A DNA stretch of 42,641 nucleotides from positions 1 through 42,641 of the forward strand of contig JAKIUY010000026.1 of the NCBI GenBank assembly GCA_021647315.1, read 5' to 3'. Positions 1 through 7,478 of this stretch are shown in pieces. The notes below the pieces were generated by a model. That model was not told the DNA's origin. It saw nothing but the letters and a program-made list of their open reading frames with translations, and made no database searches. The DNA comes from Victivallaceae bacterium (GTDB taxonomy: Bacteria > Verrucomicrobiota > Lentisphaeria > Victivallales > Victivallaceae). The stretch's first letter is position 1, and the number at the start of each line of letters is the position of its first letter. Position numbers and translations under genes: made by a program.

Positions 1-129
1 GAGCCTACCTCGAAGATACCTTGAGAAAGATCAATAATACTCCAAAGGAAAATTTACATACCCTGCTTCCGCATAAATGGGAAAAAACATAATAAAAAAT
101 TTCACAATTTCTGCTTAATTGACGCTTAC
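1..129 (+). mobile_element. Right end of an IS66-family insertion sequence
   Basis: The window opens inside the 3' end of an IS66-type transposase gene. About 30 bases after its stop codon lies CGCTTAC (123-129), the inverse of the GTAAGCG that typically begins IS66-family terminal repeats (family knowledge). The element therefore probably ends at 129, and the following bases would be the target duplication. The left end lies outside the window, so neither the repeat pair nor the duplication can be confirmed here. Confidence 0.55.
3..92 (+). CDS. IS66-family transposase, C-terminal fragment (cut by window edge)
   Basis: An open frame enters from the left edge and stops with TAA at 90-92. The visible 29 residues begin AYLEDTLRKINNTPKENLHT and end LLPHKWEKT. 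This matches the usual IS66 transposase C-terminus, which has an AYL.D.L.R.....P....HELLP..W pattern (the short IS66 C-terminal element after the DDE domain). No start codon or catalytic residues are in view, so it cannot be judged whether the gene is intact. The sequence after the stop is consistent with the end of the insertion sequence at about 129. Confidence 0.72.
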   Translation, partial: AYLEDTLRKINNTPKENLHTLLPHKWEKT

Positions 130-578
130 AAGAGCTGCGCAGTTGAACTTAAATAGGCGCAGTAAACTAGCTAAAAGAATGCACTTGTTGTTTGAATCCG
201 CCTATTAAAAAACGTGCAAAATATTACCAGAAAAATAGTAGCAGGCAATTATATTTACCCCGTCCTCTAATAGATGTTTTGTTCAGCGTCCAGATAAGAA
301 TCAAAAATATTTTTATCTCTAAATATTTGATTGGCATTAGGATGTAGAACTCGTACCGCTGGTGAGAGTTTTGAAATTGCCGCATTAGACATTTTATAAA
401 AGTTATTCCGCCAGCTAATGATTCTGCTAAAGCTTTTTTTCATGTCTTTTCGTGCTTTTCGTGGTGAACATAACCGGCTTTGCCGGAACTTTTTAGACAG
501 GATTAACAAGATTTTTATTTTATCCTGTTTTATCCTGTTCATCCTGTCAAAATACAATTTCCTATTAAGTTAAAATAT
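130..578. other. Intergenic stretch between IS66 end and oxidoreductase gene
   Basis: No convincing gene is visible. A 96-codon minus-strand frame (267-557) runs through the dispersed repeats at 447-548, and I do not recognise its product. The left part (130-446) is AT-rich with no structure I can name. The right part is the composite repeat described separately, located just downstream of the 3' end of the minus-strand oxidoreductase gene, where it could also act in transcript ending. Confidence 0.5.
447..548. repeat. Composite of short dispersed repeats
   Basis: Three adjacent pieces are visible. The first is a TTTTCGTGCTTTTCGTGGTG block (447-466). The second is the palindrome AACCGGCTTTGCCGGAACT (472-490), which recurs inverted at 22636-22654 and with one mismatch at 16020-16038. 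The third is a GACAGGAT (496-503) / ATCCTGTC (541-548) inverted repeat whose right arm is part of three near-direct ATCCTGTT/C copies (522, 532, 541). Similar pieces are common as interspersed repeats in environmental genomes, as far as I recall; their role is unknown. Confidence 0.6.
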
Positions 579-1805
579 TTATTTAGCGGTGGCAGCGGAA
601 GCTATTCCGGCGAATTCGCCCATCATGGTGGCGTTGCCACTTATCCGGTAACTTGAATGAGATAAAAAGTCGCCGCTGATACAGCGCCCGGCCATCATCA
701 GATTGTCTATGTCACGGCTGATTAACGATTCAGCCGGAATATCATAAGGTGTTTTTACCTTGATCTTGTCTTTGACATTGCACCCCTTGCCATGTTTTGG
801 ATCAACCGAATGGACATCGACCCCGAAACTGACCTTGCAGACAATATTATCATGTTCTTTGCCGGCAATCAGATCATCAATACTGACCTCGTAAAGACCA
901 TTAATTCTCCGGCCTTCACGTACCCCGATATATGAGCTGGTGGCGACAATCCGGACATTGCTCCACGGTTCACCGAGTGAACGCAGCGCAGCAACCAGTT
1001 TGAACACCTCCTGCCGTCCTTCAAGCGTTGCCCGAGTTACGTCAGCAGCATTTGTCGATGACACCCCATATTGATGGTTAGCCATCATCCAGAAGAGATC
1101 ATCGTGAATTTTGAATAATGTCGGGGAACCATAAGAGGGATCAACTCCGGCTTGGTGAAATGCCTCCAGCAACAGCTGTTTAGGTTTATCACTGCCACCA
1201 CCTATAAACGGTTCAATATCTGTGGCATTAATGCCACTTAACAGTACGAGAAAACTCATTGGCTGAGTATTCCCGGTTTCCGGTTCACCGACCATATAGC
1301 TGCAACCAGCCAACGCTGCCAAATCACCATCGCCGGAACAATCAATAAAACGGCTGCCACCAACTGCCTGACGTCCAGATTTTGATTCAATAATCACATG
1401 ACTCAAAGTCCGGTTTTCTTTCACTGCCGCCACAACTCTGGTATGATAGAGAAGTTCAACTCCGGCAGCACTGCATAAATTTTCCAGCACCAGTTTCATC
1501 GCTTCAATATCAAAAGTAAAACAGTTATGATCACCGGTATAAAACTCCACCGCGCCACAAGCATTAAGTTCAGCCTCTATCTCCTTGACAATGCCTGATT
1601 TATTGGCAACATCCATCAGATACCCCATCAAACTCGAAGTCCAGGTACCCCCCAGACAGCCCAGAGCTTCAATCAGTAATATCTTAGCCCCAGCTCTACC
1701 AGCCGCAATCGCGGCACATACTCCAGCTGGACCACCGCCACAAACAACCACATCATAATTAGCAACCACCGGAATCGTTCCTTCCTGCTCTAGAATATGT
1801 TCCAT
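579..1805 (-). CDS. FAD-dependent oxidoreductase
   Basis: The protein (408 residues from the chosen start) belongs to the FAD-dependent oxidoreductase group often found beside sugar-catabolism genes in PVC bacteria. The N-terminal Rossmann motif YDVVVCGGGPAGVCAAIAAG binds FAD and is followed by a GCLGG segment. FIDCSGDGDLAALAG sits mid-protein, and the C-terminus carries a second FAD-contact motif around LMMAGRCISG with GNATMMGEFAG. No signal peptide is visible, so it is probably cytosolic. I chose ATG at 1805 because AAGGTGAG lies six bases upstream; a GTG at 1838 would add 11 residues but has a poor ribosome site. It is divergent from regulator A. The substrate is unknown; sugar or polyol-derived compounds are guesses. 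Confidence 0.85.
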   Translation of the reverse strand: MEHILEQEGTIPVVANYDVVVCGGGPAGVCAAIAAGRAGAKILLIEALGCLGGTWTSSLMGYLMDVANKSGIVKEIEAELNACGAVEFYTGDHNCFTFDIEAMKLVLENLCSAAGVELLYHTRVVAAVKENRTLSHVIIESKSGRQAVGGSRFIDCSGDGDLAALAGCSYMVGEPETGNTQPMSFLVLLSGINATDIEPFIGGGSDKPKQLLLEAFHQAGVDPSYGSPTLFKIHDDLFWMMANHQYGVSSTNAADVTRATLEGRQEVFKLVAALRSLGEPWSNVRIVATSSYIGVREGRRINGLYEVSIDDLIAGKEHDNIVCKVSFGVDVHSVDPKHGKGCNVKDKIKVKTPYDIPAESLISRDIDNLMMAGRCISGDFLSHSSYRISGNATMMGEFAGIASAATAK

Positions 1806-1850
1806 ATTACTCACCTTAAACTGATTAATTGTATTCACTTATCATCTAAT

Positions 1851-1878
1851 ACTATACAGCAACAGCAGGGCTGTTCAA
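1851..1878 (-). promoter_or_regulatory. Candidate sigma70-type promoter of the oxidoreductase gene
   Basis: Reading the minus strand, TTGAAC (1878-1873) and TATAGT (1856-1851) are separated by 16 bases, about 45 bases upstream of the chosen ATG at 1805. Four of six and five of six bases match the bacterial consensus. There is no experimental support. Confidence 0.4.
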
Positions 1879-1980
1879 TGCTAAATCTACAATTCCACTA
1901 ACCTTTTGATTATGAAACTATTACAGTTTCTGATTTTTTCATGCCGAGCCGGAGCTCAGCGTTCCCGGGGACAGTTGGTT

Positions 1981-2050
1981 TGGTCAATATAAAAAAATAT
2001 TGGTTTTTTTTATAAAAACACTTGCAAACCGTTATGAACTGTTATATAAT
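1981..2050 (+). promoter_or_regulatory. Promoter and putative operator of GntR regulator A
   Basis: TTGCAA (2022-2027) and TATAAT (2045-2050) are spaced exactly 17 bases apart. The spacer contains two GTTAT copies 10 bases apart (2031-2035, 2041-2045), matching the GTCAT pair at the second regulator (25692-25706). An A-tract and T-tract block upstream (about 1986-2018) is nearly the same as at 25647-25680. The conserved spacer copies are the best operator candidates, and since they overlap the promoter the regulator probably represses its own gene. The latter is inference. Confidence 0.65.
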
Positions 2051-2083
2051 CAGTCATAGACAAAACAGTGATAGGACTATTTT

Positions 2084-3145
2084 ATGGCATTATTAACGGT
2101 AACATCAAAAAAAGATCAAGTGGCGGATTTTCTCCGCGAGCAATTGCTTAGCGGCAAAATTGAGCCCGGTGCAAAGTTGTTAAGTGTCCGCGCCCTGGCA
2201 AAGGAATTCTCAGTCAGCACAATGATTATTGTTGATGCTTTAGATATTCTTGAAGAAGAGCTGTTAATCACCCGTGAACCGGGGCGTGGGGTTTTTTCCA
2301 GCAAACACAACCTAAAACACTCTCTGGGCATCTGCCTTTTTGCTTATCAGGTTCGTCCGCAGCGTGATCTTTACTTTACTAATTTGGTCAGAATGACTCA
2401 ACCGCCGTTTCTCCACGAAGGATTCAGTTTTAATATTAGAATGATTCCTGAAAACTCGAATGTAACTTATCAGCATTTTCTTCAGGAGCTAACTAAAATT
2501 GACAAATATATGGACGTTGACTGCCTGCTGATGAATGTACCGTTTTTAAATAAACAGCAGATTACTGCTTGTATGAAATTAAATACTCCAGTCATTTTTA
2601 TCGGTGATTTTTCTGCAGGGCTTTATCCTGAACTGCCATATAATCAAATTGCCGGGGACTGTGCATGGCTGGGGCAATCGGTTATCAGACAGGTAGCCGA
2701 ATTGGAGCAATGCCGTGAGTTAACGGTCTACTCCGGGTCGCTGGAACACTATTTTAACCGTAATTTTTATGATGGGGCGCTGAATGAAGCGAAACAATTA
2801 GGGATTGAACTGCGCTTAATCGAATTTCCCAGAGGAATAACCAGTTCCAGTGCAGAGTCGGAACAGTGGACAATATATCAGGATAAAGTCAAAGCGGCCG
2901 TCGATAAAGGTTGGCATAAATGCCCGGCAATTATCAGTGGCGGAATTTCGGACGAGCTGTTGTTAAATGCATTCAGCGGTTATGATATAGATGTTGCTGT
3001 TTATGACGGTAAAGAGTGTGAAAAATCATTTGAACAGTTTTTTGAAACGATTTATGCCAGGATTGAAACCGTGGTTAATAACCCGAAAGATTATAAGAAA
3101 ATAAGATTTAAATCCAAAATAAATGTCAAGAAAATAAATAGCTGA
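2084..3145 (+). CDS. GntR-family transcriptional regulator with sugar-sensor-like domain (regulator A)
   Basis: 353 residues. The first ~70 form a GntR winged helix: VADFLREQLLSGKIEPGAKL, then SVRALAKEFSVS as the recognition region, and ITREPGRGVF as the wing. From about residue 83 the protein looks like a LacI/periplasmic-binding-type sensor (VIFIGDF, YNQIAGD, YDGALNEAKQLGIEL), as in GntR/LacI hybrids that bind sugars (family knowledge). It is a clear paralog of regulator B at 25747-26832, sharing AVTSKK/TVTSKK, SGKI, REPGRG, IFIGDFS.GLYPE and KECEKSFEQ-like segments. It lies 42 bases upstream of pseudopilin A and is preceded by its own promoter. It likely senses a sugar released by the local enzymes and controls cassette A. 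Confidence 0.88.
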   Translation: MALLTVTSKKDQVADFLREQLLSGKIEPGAKLLSVRALAKEFSVSTMIIVDALDILEEELLITREPGRGVFSSKHNLKHSLGICLFAYQVRPQRDLYFTNLVRMTQPPFLHEGFSFNIRMIPENSNVTYQHFLQELTKIDKYMDVDCLLMNVPFLNKQQITACMKLNTPVIFIGDFSAGLYPELPYNQIAGDCAWLGQSVIRQVAELEQCRELTVYSGSLEHYFNRNFYDGALNEAKQLGIELRLIEFPRGITSSSAESEQWTIYQDKVKAAVDKGWHKCPAIISGGISDELLLNAFSGYDIDVAVYDGKECEKSFEQFFETIYARIETVVNNPKDYKKIRFKSKINVKKINS

Positions 3146-3187
3146 TTATCTCAATCGTCTTTAAAACAAAAAAAAGGAGGAAGCAGG

Positions 3188-4027
3188 ATGAATTATGAAA
3201 AACTCGTAAAAGAAAGTTCGTTAACCCCCTACAAAGGAGAATTCACCATGAATTCACTGAAAAAAGCAAGTGCCGGGATGAAGGTTTTCACCCTCATCGA
3301 ACTCCTCGTTGTTATCGCTATCATTGCCATCCTCGCCAGTATGTTATTACCGGCGTTGAACAAAGCACGTGATACAGCGAAAACCATAGCCTGTACCAAT
3401 AAACAGAAGCAGATTGGTCTGGCGGCAATGCTCTATGTGAGTGATTCTAATGATTGTCTGCCACCATACTACAATGATAATCCTCCGGTTCCTGTTACAA
3501 ATTTTTGGTTTTACCGGGTATTGGATTATATGGGAAAGAAAAAAACCGCAACTTCAGCGGCTTATAACACTGCTATTACCGAAGCCTTTGAGTGTCCTAA
3601 GACCAGTAGAGCAGATCAAGGCGGCGGTGGTTTTGAAGCGGCCAAAAGAGTTGTCAGCTATGCAGTTACTTTTGGGGGGTTTCATAATAATTATACCCCA
3701 GCGAGAAAAGGTGCCTGGGTTAAGTCCTACAATGATCGTAGAGTTGCTCACAGTATCGCAAAGATTCCATCCGGTTCAATTATACTTGTGGATACGCTTT
3801 TATCATTTTGGTTTGATGGCACAGCAACTATCAAGGGGGCAAAGGGCGGAGGTTTTACCCTGCCAAACTATATCAATAGCTGGCCTACAAATGTTACATT
3901 CAGCCCCCGTAAGTATGCTCCGAGATATCGTCATAGCGGTCATGCCAACTTCCTGTTTATGGATGGTCATGTGAAAAAGATGCGGGAAGGCACCCAGATT
4001 ACTAACGACTGGGTGGTTAAAAAATAG
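3188..4027 (+). CDS. Type II secretion/type IV pilus-like pseudopilin with H-X9-DG motif (A)
   Basis: 279 residues. The N-terminal class III signal reads [20 protein letters not shown], with the conserved Glu at +5 of the mature helix and Val instead of the usual Gly before the cleavage site. The C-terminal region carries [12 protein letters not shown], the H-X9-DG signature of PVC prepilin-like proteins. The middle is a globular domain of unknown function. Two in-frame starts each have a good ribosome site: ATG at 3188 (AGGAGG 7 bases away) and ATG at 3248 (AAAGGAG 7 bases away); the later start gives a more typical leader. The gene is the first structural gene after regulator A, mirroring pseudopilin B. 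Lentisphaerota encode many such proteins; their role (surface glycan binding or secretion) is not established. Confidence 0.85.
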   Translation: MNYEKLVKESSLTPYKGEFTMNSLKKASAGMKVFTLIELLVVIAIIAILASMLLPALNKARDTAKTIACTNKQKQIGLAAMLYVSDSNDCLPPYYNDNPPVPVTNFWFYRVLDYMGKKKTATSAAYNTAITEAFECPKTSRADQGGGGFEAAKRVVSYAVTFGGFHNNYTPARKGAWVKSYNDRRVAHSIAKIPSGSIILVDTLLSFWFDGTATIKGAKGGGFTLPNYINSWPTNVTFSPRKYAPRYRHSGHANFLFMDGHVKKMREGTQITNDWVVKK

Positions 4028-4045
4028 TCAGTATAGAACCTGTTC

Positions 4046-4077
4046 GAAAAGTTTTTCAATACTTTGAAAACCTTTTC
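4046..4077 (+). terminator. Hairpin after pseudopilin A (attenuator or terminator candidate)
   Basis: GAAAAGTTTTTCAA (4046-4059) can pair with TTGAAAACCTTTTC (4064-4077), giving 13 of 14 pairs with a four-base loop. It lies between the pseudopilin stop and the GH84 start. It is AT-rich and lacks a clean T-run, so it may be a weak terminator or an RNA-end stabiliser. Confidence 0.4.
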
Positions 4078-4110
4078 AGACATTTTCTTTAATCACAAGA
4101 GAATAAAGCA

Positions 4111-6627
4111 ATGAAAAAGAGTAAAAGCTGGCTACATTTGACCTTGTTGTTGATTTGCGGAATGATACTAACCGGAGCCAGTAACTGTATAGCAGGCGAT
4201 AATGTTGTCGGCCATTGGCAGTTCAATGATGCTGCCAATCCCGGAAAAGACAGTTCTGCTGCGGGGAATGATCTGACCATCAATGGCAAGCCTATTGTTA
4301 AAGACGGGGCAATATCCCTCCGTGGCGGTACTGTTAAGTTGCCGGGAGCTGAACGCGACTTCCTTTATAGCAACTCGTCTGATTTTGACCTGGGGAATGA
4401 ATCATTTACGGTTGAATGCTGGTTCAAATCTCAGGCTATTACCTACATGGAGCTGGTGGGAACCAGAAGCACAATTCGTCCGATATATCCATTACAGGTC
4501 GGCTGGGCTCTGGGGATCTCCAAGGGAAAAGGTGGCATAATATTTGTGATTAATGATAACCGGAAGAACTGTACCTGGGCGACAATAAAAGTCGGCAAAT
4601 CTAGTTGGGATGGCGATGAGTGGAACTATTTAGTCGGCATTAGAGATCGTAAAGCGAATACCATAAAACTTTATCTTAACGGCAAACTGGTTGATACCAA
4701 AACAGACGGCTGTGGTGATATAACTAAAAGCAAGCATCTCAGGATTGGCTATGATGCTTATGCCGGATGGTTGACTGAAGGTATGCTGAAAAACATCAGA
4801 ATCAGTAAAGGTATTACATCGACGGCTGAAATAGCCAGACATTATAAACAGGAGACTGCGTCACAGGCAACCGGGAAACAGATTATTTTAAAAGATAACA
4901 GAGTAATTCCGGATAAGCTAAAAGTTGATATCAGTGATGGCCTAAACGGGAAATTAAATTTACAGCCTCAACCGGTAAATTTTAACTGCAGTCAACAGTA
5001 TACTGCACTGAAAACTCCACTATATATTCAATTACCAACGAAGCCGACGGCACAGCAACTTATAGCCAAAGATTTTCTGGTCAGAGATTTCAAATCACGT
5101 TTAAACCTTACAGTAAAAACCGTTAGCACAGGGAAAAAAACAGCTGGCGGCACCATCATAAAACTGAGTAAATCGTTCACCAAAGATCATAGTGAAAGTT
5201 ATAGGTTAAAGTGCAACGCTACCGGCATTACACTCACTTCAGTGGATCATGGAATTATTTACGGCGCATTGACCTTGATACAGATTTTTGAACAGTCATC
5301 ATTGATTCAACAGGGTAAAATATCAATTCCAACCCAGTTTGATATTTATGATTATCCCGCCATTCCGCGTCGCATTCAGGTGCGGTTGCTCACCAAAAAA
5401 TTAACCGACAGCGATGCGGAGATGCATAAGGTAATGCAGCGCATTACCCGAACCAGGCTGAATTATTATGCGGTCAATATAATGTATCCGGAGACTGAAA
5501 ATATAAAACGCATTGTTGATATTGCCGATGAATATGGGATTAAGGTATTAGGTACAGTAGGCTATATGTGGTTGTGTCATCAATATGGCAGAGCTGCAAA
5601 GATCAGTGATATTAAACCGATCGTGGACAAACTGACTGCCGCCGCAAAAATAGGCTGCCAAGGTTTTTCTTTTCATTTTGATGATTTAGGCAAGTATAGA
5701 AGTGCAGCTGCAAAATACGCGGGTACGGGAGGTGAATTTCAACGTCAATTTCTTGTTGCCATGCAACAGGTTGCGGCAAAATATAATATTAAATTTCTCA
5801 GCATGTGTCCGACAATGTATATGAGAGACTGGCAGGACAAACGTAGATTGTGGTTTGGTAAAGCTGAAAAATGTCAGAATTACTTTGCCACTGTATCACA
5901 GTTGCCCGGTGGTGATATTGAACTGTTCTATACTGATATCGGCAAACAGGGAATGCAGGACATCAGAAATCGCGGCGTAAAATATCCTGCCTACTACCTC
6001 AATGGACTCTGGCCCAGCAGCCAATGGTTTTCGTTTTATACCGGACCTTCACGGTTAAGTTGGAGCTGGTATGGATTTAATGTTGATCCAGTCAAGGGGC
6101 CTCAGGCAATTCCTGAGATAATGCAGTGCTGGAAGGATATCGCTAAAGATAAATTCGAATCAGTCTGGGTCGGCAATGGTTCTTTTCTCGGTTCTATGAC
6201 CGGTGGCATCTGGTTATGGAATCCGGCAGCCTTCAATGAAAACGCGGCAGTCAGAGAGGTCAATAGAGTAGCAGGGCTTGGTGCCGGTACGTTTACCGAG
6301 TTATTGGTTTATGAAAAAAATATCCTGCCTTTGGTCAGCCTGTTCAAAACCTATATCAATAAATGGACATCAGAGTTCCATGTCGTGATTTTAAAGCGTA
6401 AACAGCCATTAAATGCTGCTGATTTAATTGTTTACTGGAAGAATTATCAGGCTGCGGAACAAGCATTTAAAACGATAAAAGCAATTATCAACCGACGTAA
6501 ATTACTGGCGGCCCCTTATAAAGAGGCTTATATTCCCAAAGGCATAAACCAGATGCAATCAGCCTTGGCTGCATTGAAACCTAAATTAATCCGTAAACTT
6601 AATCGTAAAAATATTGTTGTAAAATAA
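4111..6627 (+). CDS. Secreted LamG + GH84-like beta-N-acetylglucosaminidase
   Basis: 838 residues with a Sec signal peptide (about 1-29). Residues ~30-245 form a LamG/concanavalin-like domain (GHWQFNDAANPGKDSSAAGN; VECWFKSQ; LYLNGKLV). Residues ~290-420 resemble the alpha/beta domain that precedes hexosaminidase barrels (PLYIQLPTKPTA; SYRLKCNATGITLTSVDHGI). The barrel follows the GH84 pattern: FHFDDLG places the Asp pair typical of GH84 at 524-525, which acts through substrate-assisted catalysis (family knowledge), and PAYYLNGLWPSSQWF resembles the family's late-barrel segment. The C-terminus is helical, as in other GH84 enzymes. Expected role: removal of terminal beta-GlcNAc outside the cytoplasm. 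A Cys near residue 26 does not sit in a proper lipobox. A GH20-like activity is the main alternative. Confidence 0.75.
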   Translation: MKKSKSWLHLTLLLICGMILTGASNCIAGDNVVGHWQFNDAANPGKDSSAAGNDLTINGKPIVKDGAISLRGGTVKLPGAERDFLYSNSSDFDLGNESFTVECWFKSQAITYMELVGTRSTIRPIYPLQVGWALGISKGKGGIIFVINDNRKNCTWATIKVGKSSWDGDEWNYLVGIRDRKANTIKLYLNGKLVDTKTDGCGDITKSKHLRIGYDAYAGWLTEGMLKNIRISKGITSTAEIARHYKQETASQATGKQIILKDNRVIPDKLKVDISDGLNGKLNLQPQPVNFNCSQQYTALKTPLYIQLPTKPTAQQLIAKDFLVRDFKSRLNLTVKTVSTGKKTAGGTIIKLSKSFTKDHSESYRLKCNATGITLTSVDHGIIYGALTLIQIFEQSSLIQQGKISIPTQFDIYDYPAIPRRIQVRLLTKKLTDSDAEMHKVMQRITRTRLNYYAVNIMYPETENIKRIVDIADEYGIKVLGTVGYMWLCHQYGRAAKISDIKPIVDKLTAAAKIGCQGFSFHFDDLGKYRSAAAKYAGTGGEFQRQFLVAMQQVAAKYNIKFLSMCPTMYMRDWQDKRRLWFGKAEKCQNYFATVSQLPGGDIELFYTDIGKQGMQDIRNRGVKYPAYYLNGLWPSSQWFSFYTGPSRLSWSWYGFNVDPVKGPQAIPEIMQCWKDIAKDKFESVWVGNGSFLGSMTGGIWLWNPAAFNENAAVREVNRVAGLGAGTFTELLVYEKNILPLVSLFKTYINKWTSEFHVVILKRKQPLNAADLIVYWKNYQAAEQAFKTIKAIINRRKLLAAPYKEAYIPKGINQMQSALAALKPKLIRKLNRKNIVVK

Positions 6628-6661
6628 CCATACTCGCTATGACTAACAAAAGGAAGATATT

Positions 6662-7453
6662 ATGTTCCCTAAACTATTTGTCACCGATCTTGACGGCACT
6701 GCGCTGGATAAATCATTCCAGCCTTATGCCAGATTCCCTGATCACTTCAGCCAATTTCTAGATGACCTCCATGAAAAAAAATGTGAATGGGCCATCAGCA
6801 CCACTTGGGATGTCGTCGGGCAATCGCAATTGGTGTTAAGCAGTACCGTAAAAAGCAAACCGCTGTTTTTAATGGCGGAGTACGGTATGCGACTGGCGAA
6901 ATACACTGGCGCTGAGCCGGAATATATTCAACCGTTCACCAACAATATGGAACAGAAAGTAGCTCAATTCAACAGTGATTTTGCTTTCGCTATCGTCCGG
7001 GATATCTGCACCCGTTTCTCGCCTGAAGTCATGCATTTCTATGGGCACATGCTGTCCTTTAAACCCATAGCTGAAGACGAAGTGGCATTCCGTGCCTATA
7101 TCAAAGAACATGCGGTAGCATGGCATGAGAGTAATCAGTTCAATTTCTCGTTGAACAGCGCGAGCAGTTTCAGTATTTATCCACGTTTTCTTAATAAAGG
7201 CGCCGCACTGTCTGAGGCATTAGAACAGAGTGCTATCGCCCCTGAAGATGTGGTTATTGCCGGTGATGAAATTGCGGATATTGCCATGATGCAGCCTGAT
7301 TTGGCCACCTTTGCGGTCTGTCCGGAAAATGCCGCCCAGGAAGTCAAGGATCATGTCACCAACATGGGGTGTTTTGTTGGTTGTGGCATTGGCGCACTGG
7401 GTATAATTGATTCATTTAAGCAGCTTGCAAACAAACAACAGTGGACATTTTAA
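6662..7453 (+). CDS. HAD-superfamily phosphatase (paralog A)
   Basis: 263 residues, no signal peptide, cytosolic. Motif I is FVTDLDGTALD with the nucleophile and acid Asp, motif II is the Thr of ISTTWDV, the motif III Lys is in LNKGAAL, and motif IV is AGDEIADIAMM. The cap is of the type seen in Cof and sucrose-phosphate phosphatase relatives, which act on small phosphorylated sugars (family knowledge). The ribosome site AAAGGAAG precedes ATG 6662, 34 bases after the GH84 gene, suggesting one transcript. A clear paralog lies at 39632-40402 (shared YARFPD.FS.FLD, TTWDV, FLMAEYG.RLA, AGDE.ADI.MM), so each cassette carries one. The substrate is unknown; a sugar phosphate from the imported glycan is the simplest guess. 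Confidence 0.83.
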   Translation: MFPKLFVTDLDGTALDKSFQPYARFPDHFSQFLDDLHEKKCEWAISTTWDVVGQSQLVLSSTVKSKPLFLMAEYGMRLAKYTGAEPEYIQPFTNNMEQKVAQFNSDFAFAIVRDICTRFSPEVMHFYGHMLSFKPIAEDEVAFRAYIKEHAVAWHESNQFNFSLNSASSFSIYPRFLNKGAALSEALEQSAIAPEDVVIAGDEIADIAMMQPDLATFAVCPENAAQEVKDHVTNMGCFVGCGIGALGIIDSFKQLANKQQWTF

Positions 7454-7478
7454 CCATTATTAACAAAAGGATATGGAA

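Noticed and set aside
267-557. 96-codon minus-strand frame
   Set aside because: It runs through dispersed repeats, has no clear ribosome site and no recognisable domain.
1806-1838. GTG start of the oxidoreductase
   Set aside because: The ATG at 1805 has AAGGTGAG at the right distance and the extension is not part of the family fold.
3441-3974. 177-codon frame inside pseudopilin A
   Set aside because: It is a shifted-frame shadow of a gene with a clear signal and H-X9-DG motif.
4111-4200. Lipoprotein signal for the GH84-like protein
   Set aside because: The Cys of ASNC is preceded by Asn, not a lipobox residue; cleavage by signal peptidase I is more likely.
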